Shown: piece by piece, positions 34,268-46,039 of the stretch | Position numbering within the stretch: the first letter of the stretch is position 1 | Layout of the letters: each line of letters begins with the position of its first letter | DNA from: Alternaria dauci | Lineage: Eukaryota > Ascomycota > Dothideomycetes > Pleosporales > Pleosporaceae | Length of the DNA stretch: 64,000 nucleotides | Reading direction: 5' to 3' | Assembly (NCBI RefSeq): GCF_042100115.1 | Contig: NC_091273.1 | Span: forward strand, 2,666,001-2,730,000 | The notes under the pieces: model-generated | Database searches by the model: none | What the model was told of the DNA's origin: nothing | What the model saw: only the letters and a program-made list of their open reading frames with translations | Program-made: the position numbers and the translations under genes

Positions 34268-37200
34268 GACAGTCTTTGCGAACCGCATTTGCACTTGGCC
34301 ATTCGAGCGGCATGCACTTTTGCGCCACCTTTGCCATGTATCGTCGACGGAATGGACAAGTGGGTGCCCGACAGCAGACGTGGAACCCCTGTCGTACCCG
34401 CATGACTTTGGCTGCACCTCATCAAAGCCAGCCCCATCGCTAAATGACATGCTGCATCTCTCCCGTCGCCTCGATGCAGTCGGAACACGGTCGAGCCGTC
34501 AAAGATTTGCATACATGTCACAGCAAAGACATGTGGCAGATCTGAGATGACAGATGGGCCCTGGCCGATCTCCCGCCTGCTTCGCTGCCTGCGCCATGCA
34601 CTATACCCTACAGTACCGTGGTAGTAGCGCCCACCTACAGCTGCAATCAGTCCTCGCTACCATGTCCAAATTTCGTCTCATCGCACACTGAACAGCCTTG
34701 GTGTCTTAACCACAACTTAAGTACTCGAAACTACAGGGCCACGCGGATACTTTCACGTATCTATTGCAGCCATAAGAAAAGGACCACTACTTCAGTTCCT
34801 ATAGTAGGAAACAGTGCATACCATTCTCATCAGCACGTCACTGTAACCATCAAGCCTTTACATACAAGACAGAGAATCCTTAATAGGTGCTTCTATACAA
34901 TACGCTCTTGCGTTAGATTCAAAAGACTTTGACTGGAATTACGTGGACAGACCAACAATTATTGGTCTTGCGTTCCTGCAAACAAAAAAAAGAATCACAA
35001 ATGGGTGCACCAAGGAAAAAGAACAATACAACGCTGCCAGCTGCTGACAGCAGTACTGAGTCGCGTAAGCCATGGCGATACCACATTGGCAGAGAACAAT
35101 TGCAGGAATTTCGCGTATGATTCCTGCACAGTCACTTACTCCATTACACTGAGCTCGTGAATGAAAAAGGTTGATCCATATCTATCATCTCTGGAGGATC
35201 AGTCAACACCAGAAGAATAGATGAATAGGAGTACTGGCATCGTTTAGAGCTATAGTACTAATTGATACAGTACTAACGACTGGCCTCAAAGTACTGTACT
35301 CATCCCTTTATTCGACCCAACCCGCTCGACTAACTCAGCTGCTTCTGCCAGACACTCACTTGCCACATGTTTGTAAGGACTTCAATCCGAAACATGTGTG
35401 GAATTGTTGTTTAGATAATCTTTGTACCCATGCTGTCCATCTTGAGATATTCGGCATGGAACTCGTTCATGGCTGGCATAGTACTTTGTCCTTCCAGATC
35501 TCAATGTTGGCAAAGGCGTCTCCTGAGGCAGCATAGCGGGTGCCTATCTTCATCATTTTAGATGCCACTCGTTTCACCAGAGCACCTCAATCCGCGGCGG
35601 TTTACTTATTGTCTACTCAGCTCAAAATTCGATAGAAACCGACACATGGCTATCGGAGATGCAGCTGCGATCGACCTTTGCCCACGAGTAATTGCGAAAT
35701 TTCAAAGACGATTGGTCAACGCTCTATTGACAGTAAACTCTCCGGACATCCAGATTACTCGTATTCCGATTCATGACAATGGCCTAACAGCACACGATAC
35801 GGAAGATTATCCCTCTAGCTGTGGTACCCAGCACGAGCATAACCACAGTCATTCTAGCCGTGCTGACCGAAGCAAAAAGCACCAAACTCGTCGCTACCTG
35901 CATGCTGAGCGGTGTGGTTGTGATTGAGATGTGGATCGTCTCCTATGGTACGCACCCTTTGACCGTTCGAGAGCGCAGACCCCCGAATCAACGTGTGTGC
36001 ATTGAACAAAACAAATATAGCTATCGGCCAAGGCAGCCGAGGCAGCCCAATAGTAATCGATCCAGGCTCACAGAGGCTAATTTCGCAAGCGCCATGGTAC
36101 CCTTGAGTGATGGATATGGATGTCAGGAGAGATGGCGTACCCGTTCCTGTTGAGCGGGCTACCCCGTTGTACCTCGGTCTGTCTTGTGAATTCCTTGGAC
36201 ATCTCTCTCGCGCTCTCCTCATGCGGCTGATTGCGGCGTGCATGCCAATACAGCCTTGCTGATCAGCATTTCCCTAAAGCTTCTTCAGGCAGACACGTTC
36301 CGCCATCACAGACACGGCCTGTAGCCGCTTTTCGCCGTCCCTATTTTCGACCAAATACGTGAGTAGGTGCATGATCCGAAGCCAGGAAGTTAGCAATTTG
36401 GGACTGTGATGTAGCGTCGACCCAGCCGATCGCGAAGCTAAACCACCCGTCCCTACTAGTGCCGAATCGACACTCCGTCTCCGCCAGCCATCAGATAACT
36501 TCGCATTCCACCATCTCATCACGTGCTAATCGTCAAAGCTAGCAAGCCTCTTACTGCAGGGCAGTCCGAAACGCTGTAATAGCGTTTGATATCCCACACG
36601 CCACGTCGTACGAGAACCCACTCAATAGGCGATTTTACGGGAAAAAGCAAGCCTGGCGCGGGGATCAATGTCGTCTGGTCGCAAACGCCCTTGGACTTGA
36701 ATGGATGGGCCGTGCGCGCTGGTGATGTGACCTTTCAAAGGTTGACACTGCTGGCACAGAGTTCCAGGTGTCTGGGAACAAGTTCATCCAACATCAGACG
36801 CCTAATCCGTCTTACCCATGAACAAGTCTCTTTAGAATTGCGATGGCAACGTTATCATCCCATTGTGTGCCGTGGCGCTTTCGTGGCGCGAACTCGTCTG
36901 AGCTTGATAGGTGTAGTCGAACTCTATCCTCCTTGTCGATCTCGAGGACAACTGCCGCTTTAACAGACGCTAATTTGGCTGCGCATGATTTCGCTATCCA
37001 ATTTGGTAGCGCAACGTGCCGAAAAGAGCGTTTCGTGACAAGTGTAGCGCTGCTTCCAAACGTTGATCCGCCCATTTGGACCAGAAGGACGCCCTATATC
37101 AGTGAGGCGTCCGTCTGTGCTCACGTAACGGACCTTTCCCACAGAGATGGTGCCATTTGATATCGCCAAAAAGTAGCGAATGATCTGTGGTGGAGAAGCC

Positions 37201-40200
37201 GCCGCCTGCCGACGCGGGAGGATCCAGAGATCTGCATTTCGGGTTCGCATTCTGGAAAACCAAGATGAAGCGGCAGGGCCATCTCGCATGAGATGAGGCG
37301 TCGGGAGCTTACCGTGCGAAGCTCAAGCAACGACGGGTGTCCCTCGAGCCAATGCCGGAAGGACTGATTTCTTGCGGGGCGAGGGGCTTGATAATGAAAC
37401 GAATTCCGATCTGGGGTCCTTGAGAGGGGAAGATCGGTGTCGTCATAGATCTCGCAAGTCGAGCGCTTGCATGCGAACACAAGATCATCGAAGCTGCGCG
37501 ACCATGGCTTCCATGCCTTGCGTCCAGCATGCTTGACCCTGTTTTGAATCTAGAGATCTAAAGCCAAGCCGCGGTTCTCACGATAACCGGTACGCCAGAG
37601 CCACACCATTGGAGTGTTAGCATGCAGACAAAAGCCACAATCTGCAGCGTACAATGGAGTCCTTTAGTCAACTGTCGAGCTCCGCATGATTCTCACAAGA
37701 ATCGGTCGTTTTGTTCGTGCATCTCGTTGCTCTTTTCGTACGACCACGCTCTATACAGTAAGCAGAATTTCTTGCCAAGAGCGCTTACAGTACAACTGCG
37801 CCCATCAGATCGGCGTAATATATAGAACCCCCGAATCAACTGATTGAGCAGAGACCTGGCGCTGTTGAGTCTTCTGCGACTTCCGCAGTCACCCCACTTC
37901 TCACCGCCCCTCTCAACAAGTAATCACCAGGGGGCTAGGACATTTTTTACAAGAGTGCAAATGGTCTGTCGTCGTGTGGTAGATTTGGTCACGACGGATT
38001 CTGAAGACCCTTGCGTTTTGAATTAGCATAAGCAGGAGCGCCTCAACTTTGCCACTGAGGCGCAAGCGCCGAGCAGCACCATGTAAGGACTCGTGCGCAA
38101 CCACACCCTCAACCCAATGTCACCTTTGTACTCGCCCGGGAGAGCCATGGCCTACGAATCTCCTCCCGCCCGACTGCAGGATCGCAGTTTATCTGCCGAC
38201 AACTGTCAATAAAGTAGGGTAGTCCCAAAACTGACATGCCTCTCGCCAACGACTTCCCCAAGCAGGCAACAAGGAGCATTTCTGACCGCTTATAGGTTCG
38301 TTCGGCCGTAACGTCTCCAGTCAAACCAAGAGAAGGAAGGGATGCTCATATTTCGATCGACCATTGCTTGATGCAGGTCGCCAAAAAAGGTTGAGTTGTG
38401 CCACGCGGACCCTGAATGACCGGAACAAGAGACATTACTTTTTTTCCATGTCGTGCCGGCGAAAATCGTACGCCTCGCGGGCTCCTTATCCAGTACGACG
38501 GGTGGGATGATCATGTACAGGTTGGAGAAACTGCCCGATAATAGGCAAGGCGCTGGCTCGAAGAGGCGAGGATCTCGAAACACAACTGGCACCTTGCGTC
38601 GAGTGTCGTACGATGCGATACTCTTAATGCACCTGATCCAGTGTACTGGGTGGCGTACCATGTCGCTTAAGCAAGAAACCCAATCGGTGAGCGTGCATTA
38701 GACCGATTTGGACCGACGTCCGCTAAGTCTGGGTATCAGAATCAGACACATGCAGGTGCAGGAGACGAAAAGGGTGTGCCCGAAACGAGATCACGATCCC
38801 GCCAAGGTAATGTGGGTACTGAGATCTCGAGTCAGCACAGGATGCTATTGCAAGGATGTTTTCTGGTATTGCAGTCTCTGCCGGCTCTATTCGTTGTCAA
38901 GCGTTAGACTTCGGGGAGCTTCGATGTGATGCATCTTTCGGGATATGTGCTTCTGGTAAGGATCCACCTCACCAGTCGGCGGCTGATCTAGCATGTGATT
39001 TACGCATGGGCCATCTTAATGCTCACCGATGACTGCATCTTGACCAGTTTCGAGTCGACTTTTGCCGCGGGGTGAAAACGATCATTTACATCCTGGCACA
39101 CACACTGCTCAACTTGCGTATGTCTTGGTGGCTGTCGGACATGATCCTATCTTGGCTCCGGCAATGAAAGCTTGATAATTATCACCACGGTCGTTTCCTA
39201 GAATATGAAACCCGGGAGCGCTCAGCGCTGTCGCAGCTGGAGTAAATGTGGGGCATAACCTGTCAGATATAACACTGTGGGCCAACAAGTCAGAGTGACG
39301 GACCAATGATATTCTGGCTTAGACATGCTTCCACGAACAATTTCGAAGCTAGACTAAGTGCCGGTACATCGCATGTTTGGCCACGGGTTCCTACTTCCTA
39401 TGTGAGATTCATAGCCGGCATCCAGATTGTTGGGTTAGTAATGTGAACATGGTTGGCGTGATGGCAACCTTGCTTGAGAACGTAATTCAAGATGAGCGGC
39501 AAACCTGCTGGTATAGTCCAGTGCACTTACCCAAGCTCGGTGATATAGCCTCGTAGACAGATTCAGCAAGAGCAGAGTCGTGGGCTCTGCCTTGGGCGGG
39601 CTTCTCCGCGACCATCTTAGCGCCAAACAGAGATAGGGATCTTCGAGCGACAATTCCTCATCTTGCTATAATTCCTTGAAAATATGCGTCTTGAAACGAA
39701 ACAGAGCTTCCATGACAGTCACTTGGTAACAAGGATCAGTCATCAGTGCATGATTGAATTTGACACCATGTAACACGGCGTAAACTGGCGCTTGTCAGAT
39801 GCCAGCTGCTTGGAAATCAGACCTAACTGCGGATCGGACGCTCGTCAATCGGACGGGTGCTGCAAGGTGGTGTCGAGAAGTCAGCCATAATTAGCCGTTG
39901 CACTGTGGACAGGCGTAGAAGGCCATGTTAGCGAGATACAAACGATGGTATAACCGAGCGTCTGCGCCGGTTTGACGTTACAAGCCACTGATGCCACGTT
40001 CATGCTTGCGCCCTGTCCATGACACGATCACCACGATATATTACTCGTTGTCACCATCATGGCAGTGGAAACAAGCGGATGCACCCGGCCGCAAAGCAAA
40101 GTCTGTGACATATTTGCAAAATAAAATAGTGTTATGCATGCTGTATCCCGCACGATCGTGTTGCATTCAACATCCCAGCCATCTCCAACGGTGACCGGAC

Positions 40201-41969
40201 CGGAGAGACGACGCCGACAGTCACTCCGTTCGGCTTGCGCATGTGCGTGGACAGTCGTCAGCAGGCGTGAGGACCACTCCGAGAGCTCTTTGTGGTTCAA
40301 GTAAGGCACGGGGTACAGAGCATGGAAAGTGAGAAGCCGTAAAGGATGACGAAGTTGCATGGCCGACGATCCCACTGATGCCGCTAGATGGCGACGGGGA
40401 CTTGTTGATAGCGTGCCAGACGTCTCTGGATCGGCTACGGTCGGATAATGCTTGCTTCACAGTACCGGTGCGCGTTGGTCATAGCTCGGACATTTTACAG
40501 ACGTGAACGCACCTGGATGCCGTCGCGCAGAAGGCAAGCTCGCTGGGTTTATACCCAGCACGTGTAGGCGTCAACGGTCGAATGCTTTGGTGCTTCATAG
40601 TTCGGAGCGAGATGGAGCCAGTGCAGGTGGCTGAGGGGGTTTAGCGATGACTGACGTAACCGAGAGGCACCCCTACAAGACTACTTTGGGACGCACAGGT
40701 AGGACAAGGCGGTAACGAAAAATGGTCTGATAAACTCCCTTTGCTTCCCGGCGCACGCGATAAGACCTGCTCAGACGTTGATGGAAGCTCATGAATCGAA
40801 GCCTGTCGGGCCGATGGGATCTGACAAGCTGAGATGGTTCTTCGGCACCATGTGCCATTTCTGTGAAGACGCTTCTGGCGTCCGCAGCCCCGCTGCACTA
40901 ATCGCATTGCCACCGATTCAGATGTGCGGACACCCCTGTGGCGATGGAGATTCCCGAGAGTGGTATCGAGTTAAGTGCCTGACAGGAGGTCACTGTGGCC
41001 GGACGAGGTGTTGCTGCCCAACAATGCCGCGGCACACAGGCCGGCGCAGACAAGAGGGGTCCGGTCCGGTCCCGACAACTGCTATGTGCGATGCGTCCGT
41101 CGTTGTGGGTGGCAGTTCGCTGGCTGTCGAGGCCAAGGCACGGAGTGACAGGACAGGCGTGGGTGCAGGCCGGGGTGGGTGCATGATGGAAGCTCGGTTG
41201 CATCTCGATTGCAGGCCACAACGATAATTCGCGCCATGGAGGCGGGCTGTTCCCTTCTGGGCATGGGCGCATCTCACCTCGTGTGCGCGGGGTGCCCATT
41301 TGCGCGGATGGCGGTCGCGATGCTTGCCCCTGGTCGTAACGGCTGCGGATCGAAGAGAAGAAACGCGTCCAAGGCAAGCCCACCCCCAAGCCGCCACCGC
41401 CCAACGGACGTGGGCCCGTCATGCAGCATCGCAATTGCGCCTTGAAAACTCAGACTTGCTGCTTTTAGGGGCTATCCGATCTGATCGGGCAAGCGTCGCA
41501 GGGGCGGCCATGGCGTGTCGCATATCCTTGCCCTTTGCGCGGACGCTTTAGGAGCCCACTGGAGCGCTCGAGTGCGTTGCATCAAGAACACCCAGCGACC
41601 GCCCTCTCCACCCACATCCTTGCCGGGGACAAACAGGCGTGCCGTATCCAGAGCATCCTTGCCCGTCCACTGCACATCCTCGTCACACTGAGCGACTACT
41701 CGCTGCCGGAGCGGTTCATCTCCGATCGCATCTGCTTTAGCCCGCTGCGGTTGTCTTAGCCCTCGTTTCCTCTCACACCATGCCTGCAGGCATAGAGGAG
41801 GCGCTGAATTCCGCGTAGCTTGCAGTGAGATCACGAGTTTTGCCTGATCGCCGCTCTTCCGCTCATGTCACACCTGCCCGTCTCTTCAATACATCATCCA
41901 ACACCAGCGCCACCTCGCAGTACCAAGAGTGACGCACAGTAAGAGAAGGACGCAGATTGTGGTCGTTTA

Positions 41970-42266
41970 GTGTGCATCCACACAAACGATTCCTCCAAGG
42001 CCGTCGTGCCGTGCCTGCGACACTACGTCAGCCACAGCATCGAGAAGAGAAAGAGCAGCAGCAGCAACAACAACAACAACAACAACAACAATTTCCACGA
42101 CACCACCTGGCCGTTGATTCACTCGTTGAAAAAAAGGATTCCCGAGCGTCGCATCTGTTCAGATTCCAGTCGAGGAGGTAACTACAACAGCACCGAGGGG
42201 TTTTCTTTGGAAGCAAGAATCCGATCGAATTGCTTGGCTACGCTTGCGGAGGAAGGAGCAATTTGA
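41970..42266 (+). other. Candidate long upstream ORF in the nsdD leader
   Basis: A 98-codon frame starts 459 bp before the nsdD start codon and contains an Asn run from the CAA repeat. It lacks protein-like sequence outside the repeat. If nsdD transcription starts upstream of 41970, as long leaders of such regulators would allow, this uORF would lie in the message and could damp translation. Speculative. Confidence 0.25.
42053..42091. repeat. CAG/CAA microsatellite
   Basis: Three or four CAG units followed by about ten CAA units in the presumed 5' leader of nsdD. Simple sequence repeat, length likely variable between strains. Confidence 0.85.
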
Positions 42267-42428
42267 GACTATCGTGTCGATTGACGTTGTGCGGGAAGGA
42301 ACGACTCCAGCGTTGCCGGAGTGCGGGAAGGTACATTGACGTCGCGGTACCCACGATCCCCCGCCATCGCGTTGCCGCAGCAGTTCGCTGTCGTATCCCA
42401 CCATCTCCCGTCCAATATACGACCCACC

Positions 42429-44171
42429 ATGGACGCTCTGGATGTCAGCAGTAGGCAGAGGTATGTTTTTTGGTCCATGACTCCCTTCCCGACCTACGGG
42501 TCCTGACTTTTCGCCCTAGCATCGGCTTGCCGTCAATCAACCACATGGATGCCGACAGAGTAAAGCGCGAAGAGGTCGAGTATCAGAGAAAGCACTCTGT
42601 CGCCGCCGCCGCCGCCATGCCCAGTCCGATGCATCCCTACGCGGGACCGCCGCATCTGCATAGCAATCACCAATCGTCAGTCGCCAGCGCAGTACCCGGC
42701 TCGCTTGGAGGCCTACTGTCTCCTCCCGAATCACGAAGGACGTCTGGCGATGAGAAGGAGACGCAACGATCGGCGGCCCGTCAATCGCTGCCGTCGATAC
42801 ATGAAGCCCTAGGCTCGGAACAGCCGCTGTCATATCCATCTACGGTGCCTCCACCTTCAGCCATAACTTCAGCACCTCAGCACTATCATCCGCAGTCCGC
42901 TGCTGCTTCGCCCGCTGAACCACGGCCACGAGCGCTTCCATCAGATCTTCAGCACGCTAGCCAAGGGCCCTCTAATCCTTTCACCTATCCGCGAAGCTCA
43001 TTCGTCGGCGCACCAGCATCACCAACAGTCTCCCGGCAGCCGCCGCAAGTTCAATCAGATTCTCTGCCCCGCCCGCCCTTCTCAGAACCACGGCCACCCT
43101 ATTCTACCCCTCAACACAATCCGAAACTGCCCACCCTACATCCACTCAAGACCACGCAATCCCCGCCACCAAGCGCTGCTCGACCCAACGCTCCTTACTC
43201 GTCGTATCCCCCACCACCATCAGCCACCTACAAGAGCCCTGCTCCTTCTTCCGCGGGACCCATGAACCATCATTACCCGTACACGCAGTATCCTCCTAGC
43301 TATCCCTCATCTGCCCCTTCAGCAAGTGCTTCCAACTCGGCTTACCCTCCAGCCATCTCAACTTACTCTGCGCCACCTCGGTATGCCCCGCAATCGTGGC
43401 AGGATAATTCGGAGATGGCTCGACTAGAAGAGAAGAAGATTGGTCGTTCAAGTCTAGCACCCTATGGCGAGTCGGTAAAGCGACACCTGGAAAGCTTTGA
43501 CCTCGAGGCTTCTCTCAACGAGATGGCCGATGGATCTGGGCGCATTGCCGAATTTTCAAAGGTCTACCGACAACGTGCGCATGAGAACCAACGCATTGGC
43601 TTGACACCACAGTCAATGCCACGGTTAGACGAAGTCGATGATATGATCAAGCAGAGCGAGAGAATTCAAATGTCGCTTCAACGGATGCGAGAAGTCGTCT
43701 TCAACCACCATCAGGCGAGCATCGTAGAGCCTCCTCAAGATCCACGCTACCGTCCGATGAATGGCTATGACGACAACGCAAGCAGTTACGGCGATGATAG
43801 CAAGAGCATGGGTGGCTTTGCTGCTGGTGACAATAAGACTCGGAAGCGAGGCGTAAGTGTCACTGATCTGGATGATGACTTACCAATACTGACTTTCTAA
43901 CAGCGCGCTGCACCGCCCGGACGTTGCCATAGCTGTAACAGAGCTGAGACGCCCGAGTGGCGAAGAGGACCAGACGGTGCTCGAACCTTGTGCAATGCTT
44001 GCGGTCTACGTAAGTTTATTTATTTATTTAGCGAACAACCTACGTCAGGCTTGCCTACTAACATCTCATCCAGACTACGCCAAGTTGACCCGCAAGATGG
44101 GTGGCAAGCAAGCGATGACAAGTTCAAACTTACGACCCAAGTCCATTGACCATGGCTCACCAACGATGTGA
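42429..44171 (+). CDS. nsdD: GATA-type transcription factor NsdD (SUB-1-like)
   Basis: Exons 42429-42460, 42520-43852, 43904-44009 and 44074-44171 give 522 aa. The first 32-nt exon is typical for the gene. Residues 20-310 are rich in Pro, Ser and Tyr. A conserved helical region follows ([20 protein letters not shown], then [22 protein letters not shown]). The single zinc finger is CX2C-X18-CX2C: Cys463, Cys466, Cys485 and Cys488, with [20 protein letters not shown]. The last intron splits the codon just after CNACGL, as expected. The C-terminal [22 protein letters not shown] is the NsdD signature. NsdD activates sexual development and represses premature conidiation, with effects on secondary metabolism. 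The very long upstream interval may carry its control elements. Confidence 0.95.
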
Positions 44172-46039
44172 TTATTCACGGAACAGTACACATTTGCTTC
44201 GACCTTCTTCTTGGATTTACCGGTACCATCGCACATCTCGATTGTCTTCACCACACGGGAGCGCTGGCGTAGATACTGCTTGCATTTACAGGAAGGGTTC
44301 ATCTTCACGGATCGGTCTTACTAGAGATCACTACTTCCTTCCTTCAACATCTCGACGGTCTTATATACCATTTTCTTTACAAGTCGTCCAGTTGAAGACG
44401 ACTTGGTCACCCGCGGAGAGGACGGCGAACCGGAAGGAACGGTGCCCCTCTGTGTCAACAGATCAATGTTGCCCGCACTTGTCCTAAAAGACACGCTGCC
44501 CTCAGCATTAGGGCTTTACGTATAGTACGGTCTATTTCTTGCTCGTCTTCTAGCAATATTAGTTGCATTTTGGCATTTACACACATCAGGGCTTCTAGGC
44601 TCGGGGACTGGGAGAAGGCGTTCTCTGTATATCACCATCTGCTAGGGTGGTTCGACCATGGGTTGTGTGCTTCGGTGCACCGAAGCAAGCGCTTACCATC
44701 TGACGGTGAAGCTGTTCTTCTAGGCATTCCTGTACGACATACTTTGCTAGAGGTGTACGAGCCTTTGGGTTTTTTGACAGGCGTTCATAAAGAGATACCA
44801 CCGGCTTTCAGGCCTAGCGACGTAGGAGCTATTGAATTTAGAAGTTAATACCTTATATGCTGGTCCACTCGACTCATTCCAACTGAATCATGGCGGTGCG
44901 TTGTATTCGTGAGAACAGGTGCTGCGTCGCTCGCATCAGTCCACGACTGACGCGGGCTCAACCCAATATACACACTCGGTGCAGCACTGCCGATTGAGGC
45001 TCGCCGCATATTGTACCATCTGTCAGATAACAAGTCATCGGGGTCGCACCTTACGACCCAAGCAGCTACGAAAGGCCTAGAATAACGAGGACACGACAAC
45101 CTTGCTGCTGGGTGCCACAGTTATGCAAGGCGACGTGCACTCTAATGGTGTGCGATGCTGAGTGTGCAGCATGCGCAGCAGCAGCCGATGCTGGTCATGC
45201 AGTACCGCAATGGCGGTCGCTTGGCCCCAAAGTGCTCGCTGCCCGGGAAAAGCGATTGCTTGCAACGACGAAGAAGAGACAACGTCGCCAGCTCCCTTCA
45301 GCCAACATGTGGCGCGGCAGCAGGCGGTATCCATGCCACACCCGCGGCCCGCGGTAACGGTATCGAAGGGATCCCCTCTCAGCATGCATAATTGGGATAT
45401 CCTACGCGACCATGCTTTTGCGCCAGGAGGAAGGCTTTGCATAGCGTAGCGACATGTGTGCACGTGGGCGGGGACAACGGTAGGCGAGGCGCATTTGGTG
45501 GATGGCCAAAGAAGACGCCATACGCAGTGGTGCGTCCGGGCTCGCTGTCAGTATGCCCAAGCAATGTCGCGCAAGCAGAGATGGTTTGCGGGCACGGCAG
45601 AAGTGTCACAGCTGAGGTGATGTTGTGTCCAGCTTACCAAAGAGGCAAGCGTCGTCGGCAGGGTCTTCGTCGGAGGAGGAGCATTACAGGCAACATGCTT
45701 ACTGCATTGCGCATTAATAATCAAGTCTCCCGACTCTAGCCTCGCAATTCGTCCGCGTACCTACGGCGAGGAAGAAGGATCTATTCTTCCTTCAATCGCC
45801 TGCCATTCGACGGTCTTCTGATAACACAGGAAACCGAGGCGTCTGCAGCGCATTCAAAATTGCAAAAGCCCTGCGCTGCGCCAACCCCCGCTAAACGTCC
45901 CATATTCTGCAGTGCTCCCCGAACACCTCCCCGCAATCGCCGTTCAAAAACCAGAAGCCACCCATTCACACGTCTGCTCGGCCCGCCCGTGCACCAGCCC
46001 GCAGTGCACTCCCTACCGCGACGCCTTACAGAACTCGGG
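44172..46039. other. Intergenic stretch with no supported gene
   Basis: 3' flank of nsdD and 5' flank of the glutamate-cysteine ligase gene. Several overlapping frames exist at 45077-45739 on both strands, but none has motifs or splice support. Confidence 0.4.

Larger units (their letters stand above)
33783..42428. promoter_or_regulatory. 8.6 kb gene-free interval between divergent SREBP and nsdD
   Basis: Both flanking genes encode developmental or stress transcription factors and point away from this interval. I found many short frames on both strands but none with a domain, codon-like flow or consistent splice sites. Visible elements are a degenerate CATCGTG-type tandem repeat near 34209-34267 and a CAG/CAA microsatellite at about 42053-42091. 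The last 480 bp are probably nsdD leader. The size fits large regulatory regions known for fungal developmental regulators, or it may hide non-coding RNAs or a decayed insert. Confidence 0.5.

Noticed and set aside
40778..41434. Opposed frames of 149 (+) and 178 (-) codons in the desert
   Set aside because: Both are mirror images over GC-rich DNA with no motif; neither looks like a real protein.
44010..44073. Premature end of nsdD inside the zinc finger
   Set aside because: A canonical intron splits the codon after CNACGL and restores [11 protein letters not shown].
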